NCBI RefSeq assembly: GCF_014805685.1
Contig: NC_060890.1
Span: 20,356,000 to 20,419,999 of the forward strand
DNA length: 64,000 nucleotides
From: Silurus meridionalis
Lineage: Eukaryota; Chordata; Actinopteri; Siluriformes; Siluridae
Direction of reading: 5' to 3'
In this document: piece after piece, positions 1-62,977 of the stretch
Position numbering within the stretch: the stretch's first letter is position 1
How the letters are laid out: each line of letters starts with the position of its first letter
Notes under the pieces: generated by a model
Told to the model about the DNA's origin: nothing
Databases searched by the model: none
What the model saw: the letters and a program-made list of their open reading frames with translations, nothing else
Position numbers and translations under genes: made by a program

Positions 1-419
1 ACATCTGCTGCAATAGACAATTTGTCATCTCCATTGTCCATCAGTGGAAAATGACTGCCAAAGGACCACCACTGTCCAGATGTTATTTATTTGGTGGACC
101 ATTCTCATTCAGTCATTTTTCTTTTACATTTTCTGCTGAAGGTTAAAGTGCCAACAGGATGATAAGTTCAGTCCAAACTTATCAGTACCTAGTCAAAGAT
201 TCCAGCTCCTCCAGGGGAGTTCCCCAGATATTATCAAGCTATCAGATATAATCTATCTAACGGGTCCTGGGTTTGCTCCAGGTTCTTGGTCTTTTTGAAT
301 GTGCATGATACAGCTGTAGCAGAAACTAGGGTCTCTACTCTGAGGTTCTCCCAGTTTGCCAAGTTAATTGCCTTAAAATTATAGATTTGAAAGATTTTGG
401 AGTGTGTTTGTGGAAATTT

Positions 420-745
420 GTGCTCATTCAGCTACAAGGTTGTTAGTAATGTCAGGTACTGATGTATGGTAATGAGGCCTAAGATGTAATCTGTGTTCCA
501 ATTCATCACAAAGCTGTTCAATAGGGTTGAGGTCAGAGCTCTATAACAGTCCACTCAAGATCTTCCAGCCCAAACCTTTTCAACCCATATCTTAATGGAG
601 CTTACTTTGTGCACATGGGCACTGCCATGCTGGAGCAGGTTTGGGTCTCCTAGTTGAAGTGAAGGGAAGATTATTGCTACTGCATTCAAAGACCTTCTAC
701 ACAAATATGTGCTTCCAACATTGTGGTAACAGTTTGGGAGAAAAA
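420..745. repeat. dispersed repeat copy 1
   Basis: Contains AATAGGGTTGAGGTCAGAGC, CCACTCAAGATCTTCCA, TGCCATGCTGGAGCAGGTTT and CTTCCAACATTGTGG. This is a widespread teleost repeat wording, and 37860-38200 holds a second, more decayed copy. The family is probably a DNA transposon. Confidence 0.65.
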
Positions 746-2969
746 ACAAATATAGCCAAAAAAAAAAAAAAAAAAGGCAGGTTTCCTAATACGTTTTTCC
801 AGATAATGTAGATAAATATTTATGCATACAATATACAGTACATAATTACAGTCTATAAGGGTTTGTACAGGATAACCCAGTAACTCAGTTTATAGAGCAG
901 TCTCTTAGACAATGAACAGTGAAGATGTCTTCCCTAATGGCTTTGTGCTTCAGGACACTGTATTTGAAAAGATTAGTTGCTAATAACTGCTTTCATTTTA
1001 TGATCTGGAACCTTTACAGGCCTGTAATGCAGCTTTTCCTTTTTTTTACTAGTGTTCACAGGATTGCTGTGTTAATATTTAATATTTTGTCCATGATTAA
1101 TACCCATTAACCTTGACATATCTTGAGACTTCATGTTAACCTTCATCTGCATTAAAAATCAATTTATGTTTTCTCGCCTCTGTGGTCATGCTCTTTTAAA
1201 TGTGGAGATTTGAACAAGCCAAAATCTAATCAATTCATTGTGACTACACATTGTTTAACTGCTAGTCAACAGGGCGGCTTATCTTGTCCATTATAATGGA
1301 ATGAACTGTTCTGGAGGATCTCAGAAATGCTTGGGAGGAGTCCATGGATCCATTATTGCGTATTTACAAAGAGATTTGCTTATTGGGGTGTGCATTCTTT
1401 GTGTCAAAGAGCATCCATCCATCTGCCTCATTTTTATTTTGCTTTAACCCAGAAAGCCTTACAATCTCTTAGACATAAATCATTTAAAGTACAACACACT
1501 AATTGATGCACTATATGAACCCTGAACAGATTTCGGATCCTGAATGCAGTCAGTGAATTTGCTGTATTAACCAAGACAGAAAATAGAGTTTTTCCTCTCA
1601 GAGTGCTCCGTTTTTTCTCTTCTTTTTCTCTGATAATAAAAGTAGAACCTTTCCCCTGCAGTCTGCAGTAATGACTCAGCATTGCCATTGAAGATTAACA
1701 TACTGTATGTAAAGACCATTTCTTCTATTATAAAGCACTGGGCAAGGCTTATTAGCATTCAAATGAACTATTGTGACATCAGCTATCATTCAGAGATAAT
1801 GTCTGATGATAAATGTTGAACAGATCAGGAATAATTTATGAAATGATGTAATTATTTCTATATCAGGGCTGTAAAGCCTTATAGTTTTTTTTTTCTTCAG
1901 AAAAGCCATCTTATTGTGCTAATCACAAGCATGTTAGATACTCTTTGACATTTCTTTATAATTTTAATCATTCTTGACATTACATTTGCTGATGTTTTTT
2001 ATTTCTGTATTGTGAGCAAGGTGCGGGTGGAAGGTTTTTATTGATTTCTTTAAAATAAAATTAAAAAACATCCTGCTATATGACAGATAAAGAGTATTTT
2101 TTTAATTGGTGAGCCAATGCAGCATTGTCCTGCTGTATCATGTTGACTGAGGTGTTCTGTTCAGCCCAGCTTGTCTTAAACCCTGGACTTCCTTGACAGC
2201 ATGTGCCTATGTGGCATCCATATGCTCCATCTGAACAATTTCAAATAGCTTGTGGATGCCAAATTAATACCAGCTGGAGGAATGTTTATTTTCATTACCC
2301 TGATGGCATCATATGACATCCACACGTTCATGACATCAAGAGCGTTTGCTAAATCTGACCCTCTTCTTGATCCTCTGTCTGCCGCTGTGTGTTTCAAATT
2401 GACTGCAACAGCCCTCAAATGTCTTTCTTACCTCTGGGCAAACAGGAAATAAGGCTTCGGTGGACATGACAACTCGAAGCTGTCCTCCGTGTCAGCTCAT
2501 GCAGACCAGAGTGACAAGCTGACAAATTACGGGTCGAGCAGGGAGACATGCTGGGGCGTGAGAGTGAGACTGAGCCTCAGCACAGAAATAATGATCTGTG
2601 AATCTGAAACCTCTTCGGGATGATAGAGCAAGACTAAAATGAACACATCGCCTTTGCTGGCTTTTTAAAAGCATCGTATTTCCTTCTGAAATCCTGCAAA
2701 CAGATTGAGGTACAGACAGAGGGAGTGTGAGCATCTGCATTGTGTTTTACTCTGTAGTTGGGTAAATGAGCCAGAGCTCAGTGCCAGAATAGAAACCCCA
2801 GGCTTTCATTCCAAACCACACAAGTCCTCCCTTCTGAATGAAACAAACCAGGTCTGTGATGAATTATACTGTTTTGGTATACCTATGTATCTATTTCTCT
2901 CTGTATTTTCTTATTTTTCTTTCCGGCTAGCTTTGTGCTATGTTTAAAGATTGATGGTTGCCAGGAGTA

Positions 2970-3560
2970 CAGTCAACGTCAAAAATAATGGCACCCCTCA
3001 AGAAAATGACACATTATATATGGTGATATTTTGAGATTCTCTGTAAGACTTCATCTTTGTTGAATATGACTTGTAGAAACCTTATCATAACAGTAAAGGT
3101 TTCAAATGAACTTTATTTATAGTGTTAACAGTTAATTATTTTAACTCAACTTAGATGTACATTTTATTTGTTTAAAATTCCAGATTTTTCTACATTTTAA
3201 GTGACTTTACCGTCTTAAAGGTTAGGCTAATAGAGAGCATTTGTGTAAATTCATAAAAGCCAACACAGATTTCACTTGCATGTGTAAATATAGTTGATTA
3301 AATAAAAAAAACTGTGTAAACTGTGTGATTTGTTACATTTGTTTGGGAAGCCAAACAAACCAGGAACCATGGTGCTGACATGACAACATGCCCGCTGTGC
3401 CACCGCGTCACTCCTGCCAATTATTAACACCCCAGGCAATGACAAATTCTTGCAACTGACATCGGCTGAATAAAAAATGGTTTGGACTATTTGTTTGAGC
3501 TGCCAATCATTTTGAGACAATATAAAACAAGCTTCAACGATCAAGTGCTAAGTTCAATGT
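2970..3560. repeat. degenerate DNA-transposon-like stretch
   Basis: Begins with CAAAAATAATGGCACCCCTC, a terminus wording seen in Tc1/mariner relatives, and runs through AT-rich non-coding sequence. No clear right end. Confidence 0.35.
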
Positions 3561-3853
3561 TGTTATGTGTATTTGATACATTCGTTTTCTTTTTATTGTA
3601 ATAATGATTGAGGTTGACTATGTTGTATTAACTCCCTCTAGACAAATTTGTTAAGGGTTGTGGATGCAAAGTGAAAATAAATATGGCTGTCTGCCAAACC
3701 CCCAGACTAACAAGTCATTGAAGAAAACATCAGTGTCTCATCTGCAATCACTTCCTTCCCACACATATATCTCACCTACTAAATTTGAGTAAATACATGT
3801 TAGAACCTGTCAGTCCTTACTTTAATGTATTTGTATTCTCTGAAATGTTTTAG

Positions 3854-46332
<42,479 letters not shown>

Positions 46333-46666
46333 GACAGAAGCCTGTGAGACCTGTGGTTCAAACAGTTTTGCACTATGAAACTCTGCTGGTCCTCAAGAAC
46401 AGCGTGTCACGGCAGTCAAGGCGGCATGACAGTTCGAATCCCTTGGTGCTACGCCTCCAACCTTATCCGGTGCTATGAGTCAACCCTCAGGTAGACATCG
46501 TACATTATTTATGTTCATCAAAAATATATTTATTTCGACATTGTTTAGGACATTCTTTTTTTTGGCAGCCCTGATGTGATTAGATTTTGAACTGCGTAAT
46601 GAGTCGATTCCCAGCACGATTCCGCAGTGTGCAGGGAGGCACTGAAGTGATACCCAAACCTGTGAA

Positions 46667-46672
46667 AATAAA
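46667..46672 (+). promoter_or_regulatory. candidate adam12 polyadenylation signal
   Basis: AATAAA, 335 nt after the stop codon. Confidence 0.4.
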
Positions 46673-47532
46673 ACTGAAGACTAATGTTGGTGCTTTTTTT
46701 ATGCGAGAACTGGAAAGGGGAGGAAATGTTGAAAAAAAAAAAGAGATGTGCTTTGTTGCTGCATAACATAATGTTATAATGCACCACAGTCATGGCACAA
46801 GGTTGACAGACTCATCTCAGATCACCCATATTGAGAAAGTTTGCGTCTGTAACTTCATCATACATCTCCTGTGAAGCAGTGAATACAACCACATGTTCCT
46901 TCCTCTGATACTGTGCTCTCTCTTAGACACACCTATCCTAAAATTTTACACCGATTTTATTGCCAATTAGACGTTAAACTGTAAAAGATTTGATGGGTGT
47001 AAGTCAGTTTAACGTTGTACACTGGTGTTTTTTTAATATAATTTCTATCCAGTGTAGCATGTGTGCGATAACCATCTGTTGAAGGCTAATAATTAGTCAA
47101 TAATTAGACAGGCATGATGGAAGGTACAGCCAAAACCATTCTTAAGCATTTGATCCAGCTTTCTAAGACTTCTGCCCACTTTCCACAAATCCTTTTAGGT
47201 ATCTTCATGCTTAATAATGAGCTTACTTAGTTATGTTAATAACATAACCACATATTTTTATATCTCTGAGAGGAAACATAAAAAATAATTTACATTTTTA
47301 ACTCATTCATTAGTTATTAAAATTGTTTTCCTACAAATGTTTCCCTCAGATACCCCCAAACACTTGTATTATAAGTACATTTTGAGGAACAGGTTTTATT
47401 TTCCTTCTTAGTGCAGGGAGATTTTGTGTTGAAATTACTGTCTGAACTGCACTACAGATAGAAATAGTAAAGAGCGATTAGATTATATGAGAAAACTACC
47501 AGTGTATTGCGTTAAATATATATATATATATA

Positions 47533-47947
47533 CAGTACAGACCAAAAGTTTGGACACACCTTCTCATTCAAAGAGTTTTCTTTATTTTCATGACTATGAA
47601 AATTGTAGAGTCACACTAAAGGCATCAAAACTGTGAATTAACAATGTGGAATTATATACATAACAAAAAAGTGTGAAACAACTGAAAATATTTCATATTG
47701 TAGGTTCTCCAAAGTAGCCACCTTTTGCTTAGATTACTGCTTTGCACACTCTTGGCATTCTCTTGATGCCTACTTTGAAGAACCTACAATATGACATATT
47801 TTCAGTTCACTTTTTTGTTATGTATATAATTCCACATGTGTTAATTCATAGTTTTGATGCCTTCAGTGTGACTCTACAATTTTCATAGTCATGAAAATAA
47901 AGAAAACTCTTTGAATGAGCAGGTGTCCAAACTTTTGGTCTGTACTG
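47533..47947. mobile_element. Tc1-type fold-back MITE
   Basis: 415 bp bounded by CAGTACAGACCAAAAGTTTG and its inverted copy, with TA on each side. The arms of about 180 bp (47533-47717 and 47770-47947) are near-complementary around a 52-bp loop that resembles the 5' region of Tc1 elements. It lies in an (AT)n tract in the adam12 3' UTR/intergenic DNA. Confidence 0.9.
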
Positions 47948-47979
47948 TATATATAATATATATAAACTTTTGGTCTGTA

Positions 47980-47981
<2 letters not shown>

Positions 47982-48046
<65 letters not shown>
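47982..48046. repeat. (AT)n microsatellite
   Basis: Follows a second partial copy of the fold-back terminus (47964-47981). Confidence 0.95.
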
Positions 48047-48050
<4 letters not shown>

Positions 48051-48961
48051 GCTCTCTCCCGGTGTGCCCGAATGCTCTGGGATTCCTATTTCTCTAAGAG
48101 GTCTGCTTCTGCAGGTTATGCTTGATGAAGATTACAGGAGGCGAAATTAAGACTTTTGCACAGGAGGAAAACAACATCGATGAAAGGATTTGCAGTGTTT
48201 TCAAAATATGAACATACAAAAACTTGACATCTGTAGCAAACTGGAGTGTGTACCCCAGGGAACTATTTCAGCTGTGACAGTGTGTTTTCACTGAGCCTAC
48301 ATTTATTTGAAATCTAGACAATGTAGAGTCTTATATTTTTTTATACTTAGCACGTACCATCATGTTACTGTGTTCTTGGCTTGCGTATGTGTGAAATTTT
48401 TAAAAAATATTAGGTATCCTCAGCAATCACAAGCATTTTTTTTTCTTTGCTTTGCTTAGAAAAATGGATTACTTCAAGTGATATTTTTAGCCATGCTTTC
48501 ACTCATACACTTGTATAACTAATGCACCCGTTCGGTTTATGATTTTGAGACAGTCTGAGAATCTGTGCAAGTCTAGATTCTTATTTTATTTTCCAATGGT
48601 ACTCATAGAGCACTATTGTATGTTAATCATATTGCTTGTCCTGTTATGCAGTCTGTATTTCTGTATTCACTTTTTACCATTTTGTAACTGTATCACTTGT
48701 ACCAGTATTTCTACACAGTAAAACAAAAAAATATGATACTCATTTTTTCTTTTTCTTTTTTTTTCCCAGTCTGTGAACACAAACACGATTTGTACGCAAA
48801 ATCTTTGATAAATCATGTGGGTGTGTGTAAATATCAGTGTTTTGATTACGAATTATGAACCAGTGTTAAGTAAAGTTGTCTATGAAAAATTATTTGTGTT
48901 TCACCGAGTCAGTTTTTGCTTTTATATTTTGTCAGCTCCACTTGCTGAATTCTTCTTCTCT

Positions 48962-48967
48962 AATAAA
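48962..48967 (+). promoter_or_regulatory. candidate distal adam12 polyadenylation signal
   Basis: AATAAA followed within about 25 nt by a TGATGTCC and TTTTT stretch resembling a downstream GU/U-rich element. Confidence 0.35.
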
Positions 48968-48970
48968 TTG

Positions 48971-50265
48971 ATGATGTCCTGAAAGTTTTTAAGAAGTGGA
49001 TGCTACATAAAATGTAATGATAAATTACGTTGTATTACCCGTTTGGTAAAAGCTGCAGTCATCTCTAAAGCACAAACTGGAAACAAAGAGTGCACAATTC
49101 ATGCACATTTCAGCACATTCATGCTGTGAATCATGCCAGCATTTTCTAATCCACATCGACAACAATTAAAAACAGCAGGATATGACAAAAGGACAAACTG
49201 GTATAACAGATTTACTCAAAAGTCATAATGTGACAGCAATATCTGGATTGCCTCTACTCTTTTAAATGCATGTGCACAGACATGAGGTCCACAGACTTTA
49301 AAAGGGGGTGTGTTACATACATGGGATAGATACAGACTTTTACATGGAAGTTGTTACATACAGGCTTTTAAAAGGGGTGTGTTACATGGGTTTCAAACAT
49401 GCTTTTAAATGAGGTATGTTAATACTTGGAGTACACCTAAAGAGACACTATTTATTACACCTAGTATAAAGAACTTTAACAGTTTTCATGAATGATGTCT
49501 GTGTATGGTGCAGATATATTTCAGTGCTCCAGCCAGTGTGTAAATGAATTATATGTGCTTTAGAATGATAAGAGGTGAGTGTGAGAAAATGGAAAACTTT
49601 TTGATTATGTCAAATGATTAATTTATGACTGATATAATCCATTTGTGTAAACTAATGGTTCTTAGAAGTAAGGTCTGAGGACCCTCTTCCTGAGACTTTG
49701 GGTGTCAGCATCATGTAGAACTTTTGCATCAAAAGTGTATACTTTTCAGAACATATAATACATTTTGCTAAATACTAATCTGTCCAAAGTTACCTGATAG
49801 TCCAGTAAACCAGTGAAATCATTTTTTTTATTAATTAATTGATTAATTAATTAATTTCTTTATTTTACTATAATATTTTAGCAGTGTTATGATCGCAGAC
49901 AAAAAAAAGGTGTGCATGCTCAAAAAGCATGTCTGGTCGTCTCGACTGAAGAAACAAGGACAGTAGAAGGGATTAACGATCACATGATGACCAGACCCAT
50001 AGTGTGGTTCCTCCTCTTTTCACTAACCCCCTGTAGAACGCAACATAATAGAACACGTGGGTGAGGGCAGCCGGGCACTCAGTCCTGAGAATATCCGAAA
50101 ATCTAAAAACAACAGTAAATCACCGAGTATAAACCATTAAGGTGTAAAATACCACTGGGATTGGATCACCGCAGAAGAATGGCTGACCCAGTTATATATT
50201 AGAGCACTCATATAGACGCAGCTATTTTGCCACTGTGAGTTTTTCCAGACGCACTTATTTGCGCC
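48971..50265. other. adam12-dhx32 intergenic region and dhx32 upstream sequence
   Basis: Holds a degenerate tandem repeat at about 49280-49425. The dhx32 leader presumably lies in the last 200-300 nt. A CACGTG E-box sits at 50054-50059; no TATA box is convincing. No FANK1-like exon was recognised. Confidence 0.5.
49280..49425. repeat. degenerate tandem repeat, about 35 bp x 4
   Basis: Four imperfect units share CAGACTTTTAAAAGG and TGTGTTACATAC. Lies between adam12 and dhx32. Confidence 0.6.
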
Positions 50266-59526
<9,261 letters not shown>

Positions 59527-59636
59527 TGTGAATGCTGTAGTTTGAGACCGTTGTCTTTCTCAGGATAAAAATAAGATGCAAAATGCTAAAAGATCTTCTA
59601 ATGATAGGCCTCACAAACTTGTACAGATGTAATGTA

Positions 59637-59642
59637 AATAAA
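59637..59642 (+). promoter_or_regulatory. candidate dhx32 polyadenylation signal
   Basis: AATAAA, about 110 nt after the dhx32 stop, inside an A-rich run. Confidence 0.5.
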
Positions 59643-59978
59643 AAAAAAAATTCACATCTATAGGTAAGATTAAAAAAGCTCCTGACTACTGTGATTTTTG
59701 TTGTTAATTTTAAATGATTTCAGGCCAATTATCCACAGTGTAACTGGTAAGTCGCAAATGTATTTTCATGTCTATTTCTGTGTATTCTCTATATTTGTAT
59801 CTCCCTGTGTCTTTGTCTGTCTTTAGTTCTTTTCCTTTCCATCCATCCAATCAGCCAGCCATCTCTCCATCCTGCTAACAATCTGTTCATGTGTATCTGT
59901 TTTTCTGTCTTTCTCAATCTGTTTAGCTTGTGCATCCATCAGTCTATCTCCCTCTGTCCAATTATCTTTTAAAGGGAA

Positions 59979-60159
59979 GTGGTAGCTAAGTCGAAAAAAA
60001 ATTGGACTTCTGATCAGACAGTCATAGTTTTAGCACTGCCAAACTGCCACAGCTGGGCCCTTGAGCATGGCCCCTAACTCTCAATTGTTTAGCTGTATCA
60101 CTGAGATCATTGTGAATCGCATTGGATAAGAACATCTGCCAAATGGCATTAATCTAAAT
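59979..60159 (+). repeat. tRNA-derived SINE
   Basis: AGTGGTAGCTAAGTCG, TGGGCCCTTGAGCATGGC and AAGAACATCTGCCAAATGGC. Lies between dhx32 and the pogo-like element. Confidence 0.7.
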
Positions 60160-60258
60160 CCATCTGTGTTATGTATCCATATACAGTCCCTGGGTGACAA
60201 TAGTTCATCTTACGTTTTGTGATCTTACAGTAGTGGTACAAAAAATAAACTATATATA

Positions 60259-60965
60259 CAGTGGAACCCGGTTATGTCGATGTCGTAGGGGGTCGCCAAA
60301 AAGCATCGAGGTAACCGATGATCGAGATAAACGAAAATCAAAATGGCGGCAATATATTAACGTGCTTGAAATTTCTTTATGTACATGATGTGCGTTAATA
60401 AGTGAGAATGTGCATGCACGTGTTTTTGAAGGGTTTTTTTTACACAACAGCGTTGCCGCGATTTGTTTGATGAAGGCATGTTATAAAAATACATACAGTA
60501 CATGTTTGTCAGGAATCCACCTGCCATGCCAAAGGGGGCGTGGCAGGTGGATTCCTGACAGATAAACATGTACTGTATGTATTTTCGGCCGCTTTCTCTG
60601 AAGCTCCCGGGTTCAATCGCGCACATATGGTGCTCGTTTAGCATCATCACCAGCTCCTATTTAAACTTCCACACTCTCACCGTCCGTTATTGTTGGTATA
60701 TGTTGGTTCACGGCGGTTGTTGTTGTTATCGCGCATGCGTATCCCGGTACGTGTCTTCCCACCGGCACTCTCTCAACGGCTGCGCTTTTCTTCCCAAAGC
60801 GCATCCCGGATTCCCCCCGATCCTGCCAGTGTTCATTCTATGCTTTTGCTGGTCATCCCACGTTCTCCCGTGTGCTGTTCAGCGCCGCGCTTCTACTTTC
60901 GCCTCCCGTTCATCGCATAATAGGGTTGTCGAGTTAACCGAGGGCGAGATAACCGGGTTCCACTG
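60259..60965. mobile_element. pogo/Tigger-like nonautonomous element with internal palindrome
   Basis: 17-bp perfect terminal inverted repeats CAGTGGAACCCGGTTAT flanked by TA. The interior holds a palindrome (60486-60585) and a C/T-rich, LTR-like block (about 60585-60900). No ORF resembles a transposase. Confidence 0.78.
60486..60585. repeat. long internal palindrome
   Basis: Arms of about 45 nt, from AAAATACATACAGTACATG to CCACCTGCCATGCC and its inverse, separated by about 9 nt. The right arm has a 4-nt insertion. Possibly a nested insertion within the pogo-like element. Confidence 0.8.
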
Positions 60966-61806
60966 TATATAAAAATTTTCACACAGCATTTTAATTTTCA
61001 TACGATACATTAGGAGGCTGCCAGGGTGTATGCATCTCCTGCCTTGTGAGATGCCTTACTCTCACCAGCGGGTGACAAGAGTTTTCAGTTATCAGTGTCA
61101 GCAGACACTGAAACGCCACACGTCCGGTAGGGATGTTTTTTTAATTGCTAACGATTATTAGACGATAGGACTCCCATGGACAGCTGACGAATAAAAAATC
61201 TTTGATATGCTCCATATATGTTGTGGTCAGTTCACAGCAGTGACTTAGATTAATCTTTTCTAATAATGTTAAATATATTTTTACCTATGGGCATCTTTAG
61301 AGTCAAATTCTTACATTTAATCAGTCAGTTAGAATAATGACATTTTTGCATTTACCAAGCAAATTATCAATTAAATTCATCTTTGCAATACAGAGAAAAC
61401 AGTAGTTGTATCTGAAGTGGCATTTAGGTGTATTTACACAGTTTATTGCAGCACAGAGGGACATCTGAATGTAGAAATTAAGTTTTGATATTTTAAACAT
61501 AAAACGTTGAATACTGATAAAAAAATAAAAAATAAATACTTTAAATGTGAAATTAAAACCGCCAGTAGGTGGCAGCAAGTCACTGTTAAACGAGTCGTTT
61601 TGATTGAACCGAATCATTTAAACAGGATTCATTCTGGAACGAATCACCATCATGTTTACAGACGCAAACCAATGCTGTGACGTTGTCTGAAAGGTTTTTT
61701 CATTGTTTATTGAACTGTTGTATAAAATCAATATCTATAATCACGCTAATTTTTTTTAGGGGGAAAAAAAGTCATGTTTCGTGTGATTCATTATATGAAA
61801 TTGTAT

Positions 61807-62034
61807 CAAGTTTCTTTCGGCTTCTCCCGTTAGGGGTCGCCACAGCGGATCCTCCGCATGTTTGATTTGGCACATATTTTTACGCTGGATGCCCTTCCTA
61901 ACGCAACCCTCCCCAATTTATCCGGGCTTGGGACCGGCACTGAGAGTGGCTGGGGATGGTTCCCTGACCGGGAATCGAACCCGGGTCGCAGCGGTGAGAG
62001 CGCTGCATCTTAGACCACTAGACCACCAGGGGAC
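61807..62034 (-). mobile_element. tRNA-Glu-headed SINE with LINE-derived body
   Basis: On the minus strand a tRNA-Glu-like head (61960-62033) is followed by a segment matching the 5' end of the LINE (61852-61948 versus 14503-14597) and then the LINE 3' terminus (61811-61848). The head contains GGTCTAGTGG and GGGTTCGATTCCCGG, the A and B boxes of the Pol III promoter. Perfect 18-bp direct repeats flank it at 61789-61806 and 62035-62052. Confidence 0.9.
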
Positions 62035-62052
62035 CATTATATGAAATTGTAT

Positions 62053-62806
62053 AAATGTTGAAATTTTGTATCATTCTGAATACATTAATAGACTGGATCA
62101 TGCAGTGAATTGTGCATGAGTCTAACCTACTAGACGTCACGTAATGTATGCATGCACTCTTCTCTCTTTGGGTTTGTGATATCGATAATGTCAAATCGCA
62201 CATTGTAAAACACCACTTGCGAGATTATTGTAGACGATATACATCGTACACTCCATTAAGGTACTGTAAATTGCTATTTTGCCAAATTAATGTAATTTGT
62301 TAAATTATTACATTACAGCATACTACCGCTTATTGATCCACCATTCTTCTGGAGTCCTTGGTCGGCTAGACAACATGTATATTTGTCTGTTTATCTGACT
62401 AGGTATCTTTTCTTTTTTGTGTCTGTCTATCTCTGTATTTCTAAATATTTCCAGCTATCCATCTACCCATTTCTGCTTTTTGTTGTCTGTACACTTCACT
62501 GTGTGATATCTAATCTTCTCTAACAGACTCCTCAGCAGGTTTGTGCTTTAGTTTTAGCAAAAGTCCAACGGCAGCTTTGACGAAACGGACAAATCATGTC
62601 ATGTCAGATAGTTAATTAACTCCGTAATCTTGGTAAAACGTGTTTAATTGAAGACTTTCAGAAGAACTTAGAAAAATTTCCCGATGGATAATCTCTCAAC
62701 ACTCGGATCACCCGTTAAGTGTCCACTCTGGCTGCGTCCACACTGTAGTCCTGAAGATGTATGTATTGAGGGGAGAGGAAAAATTAGGACACGTTAAAGG
62801 AAGCGT
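62053..62806. other. dhx32-bccip intergenic, probable bccip 3' UTR
   Basis: Unique sequence between the SINE and the bccip stop. The bccip 3' UTR presumably occupies the part near 62640-62806. Confidence 0.5.
62643..62648 (-). promoter_or_regulatory. candidate bccip polyadenylation signal
   Basis: ATTAAA on the minus strand, about 160 nt beyond the stop codon. Confidence 0.35.
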
Positions 62807-62977
62807 TCAGATGGTGAGGTAGTCCTTCAGCTTGTCCATTATTGCTGGCATTCTCTCCATGGGGACCAGACACACTGTCCGGAAAGGTTTCATAGGTACA
62901 TCATCGAATGACCATCGTCCTGAGTGACACGAATCGGCTTCCTCCTGGACGGAGTAGTGAAACTTCACTACAGCTTG
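62807..62977 (-). CDS. bccip: bccip terminal exon
   Basis: After TTAACAG: QAVVKFHYSVQEEADSCHSG, RWSFDDVPMKPFRTVCLVP, then IMDKLKDYLTI and TGA (62809-62807). Too far from any ORF-length threshold to stand out on its own, but it is an unmistakable match to the BCCIP C-terminus. Confidence 0.93.
   Translation of the reverse strand, partial: QAVVKFHYSVQEEADSCHSGRWSFDDVPMKPFRTVCLVPMERMPAIMDKLKDYLTI

Larger units (their letters stand above)
1..3853. other. adam12 intron, 5' end of window
   Basis: No exon is recognisable here. The 3' end is a normal acceptor (TTTTAG before 3854), and the next exon starts in phase 0 inside the prodomain, so the preceding prodomain exon must lie upstream. Contents: a decayed dispersed repeat at about 420-745, poly(A) at 760-775, and a degenerate DNA-transposon-like stretch around 2970-3560. 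The 2160-2720 part is unique-looking sequence of more balanced composition. Confidence 0.8.
46333..48970 (+). other. probable adam12 3' UTR and downstream sequence
   Basis: No coding exon is seen. AATAAA occurs at 46667-46672 (short UTR option) and at 48962-48967, which is followed by a T-rich stretch (long UTR option). A Tc1-type fold-back element and an (AT)n array lie between them. Whether the long form is used cannot be told from sequence. Confidence 0.45.

Noticed and set aside
61960..62033. tRNA-Glu-like sequence on the minus strand
   Set aside because: It is continuous with a LINE-derived body, lies within target-site duplications and has an extra base in the acceptor region. It is a SINE head, not a tRNA gene.
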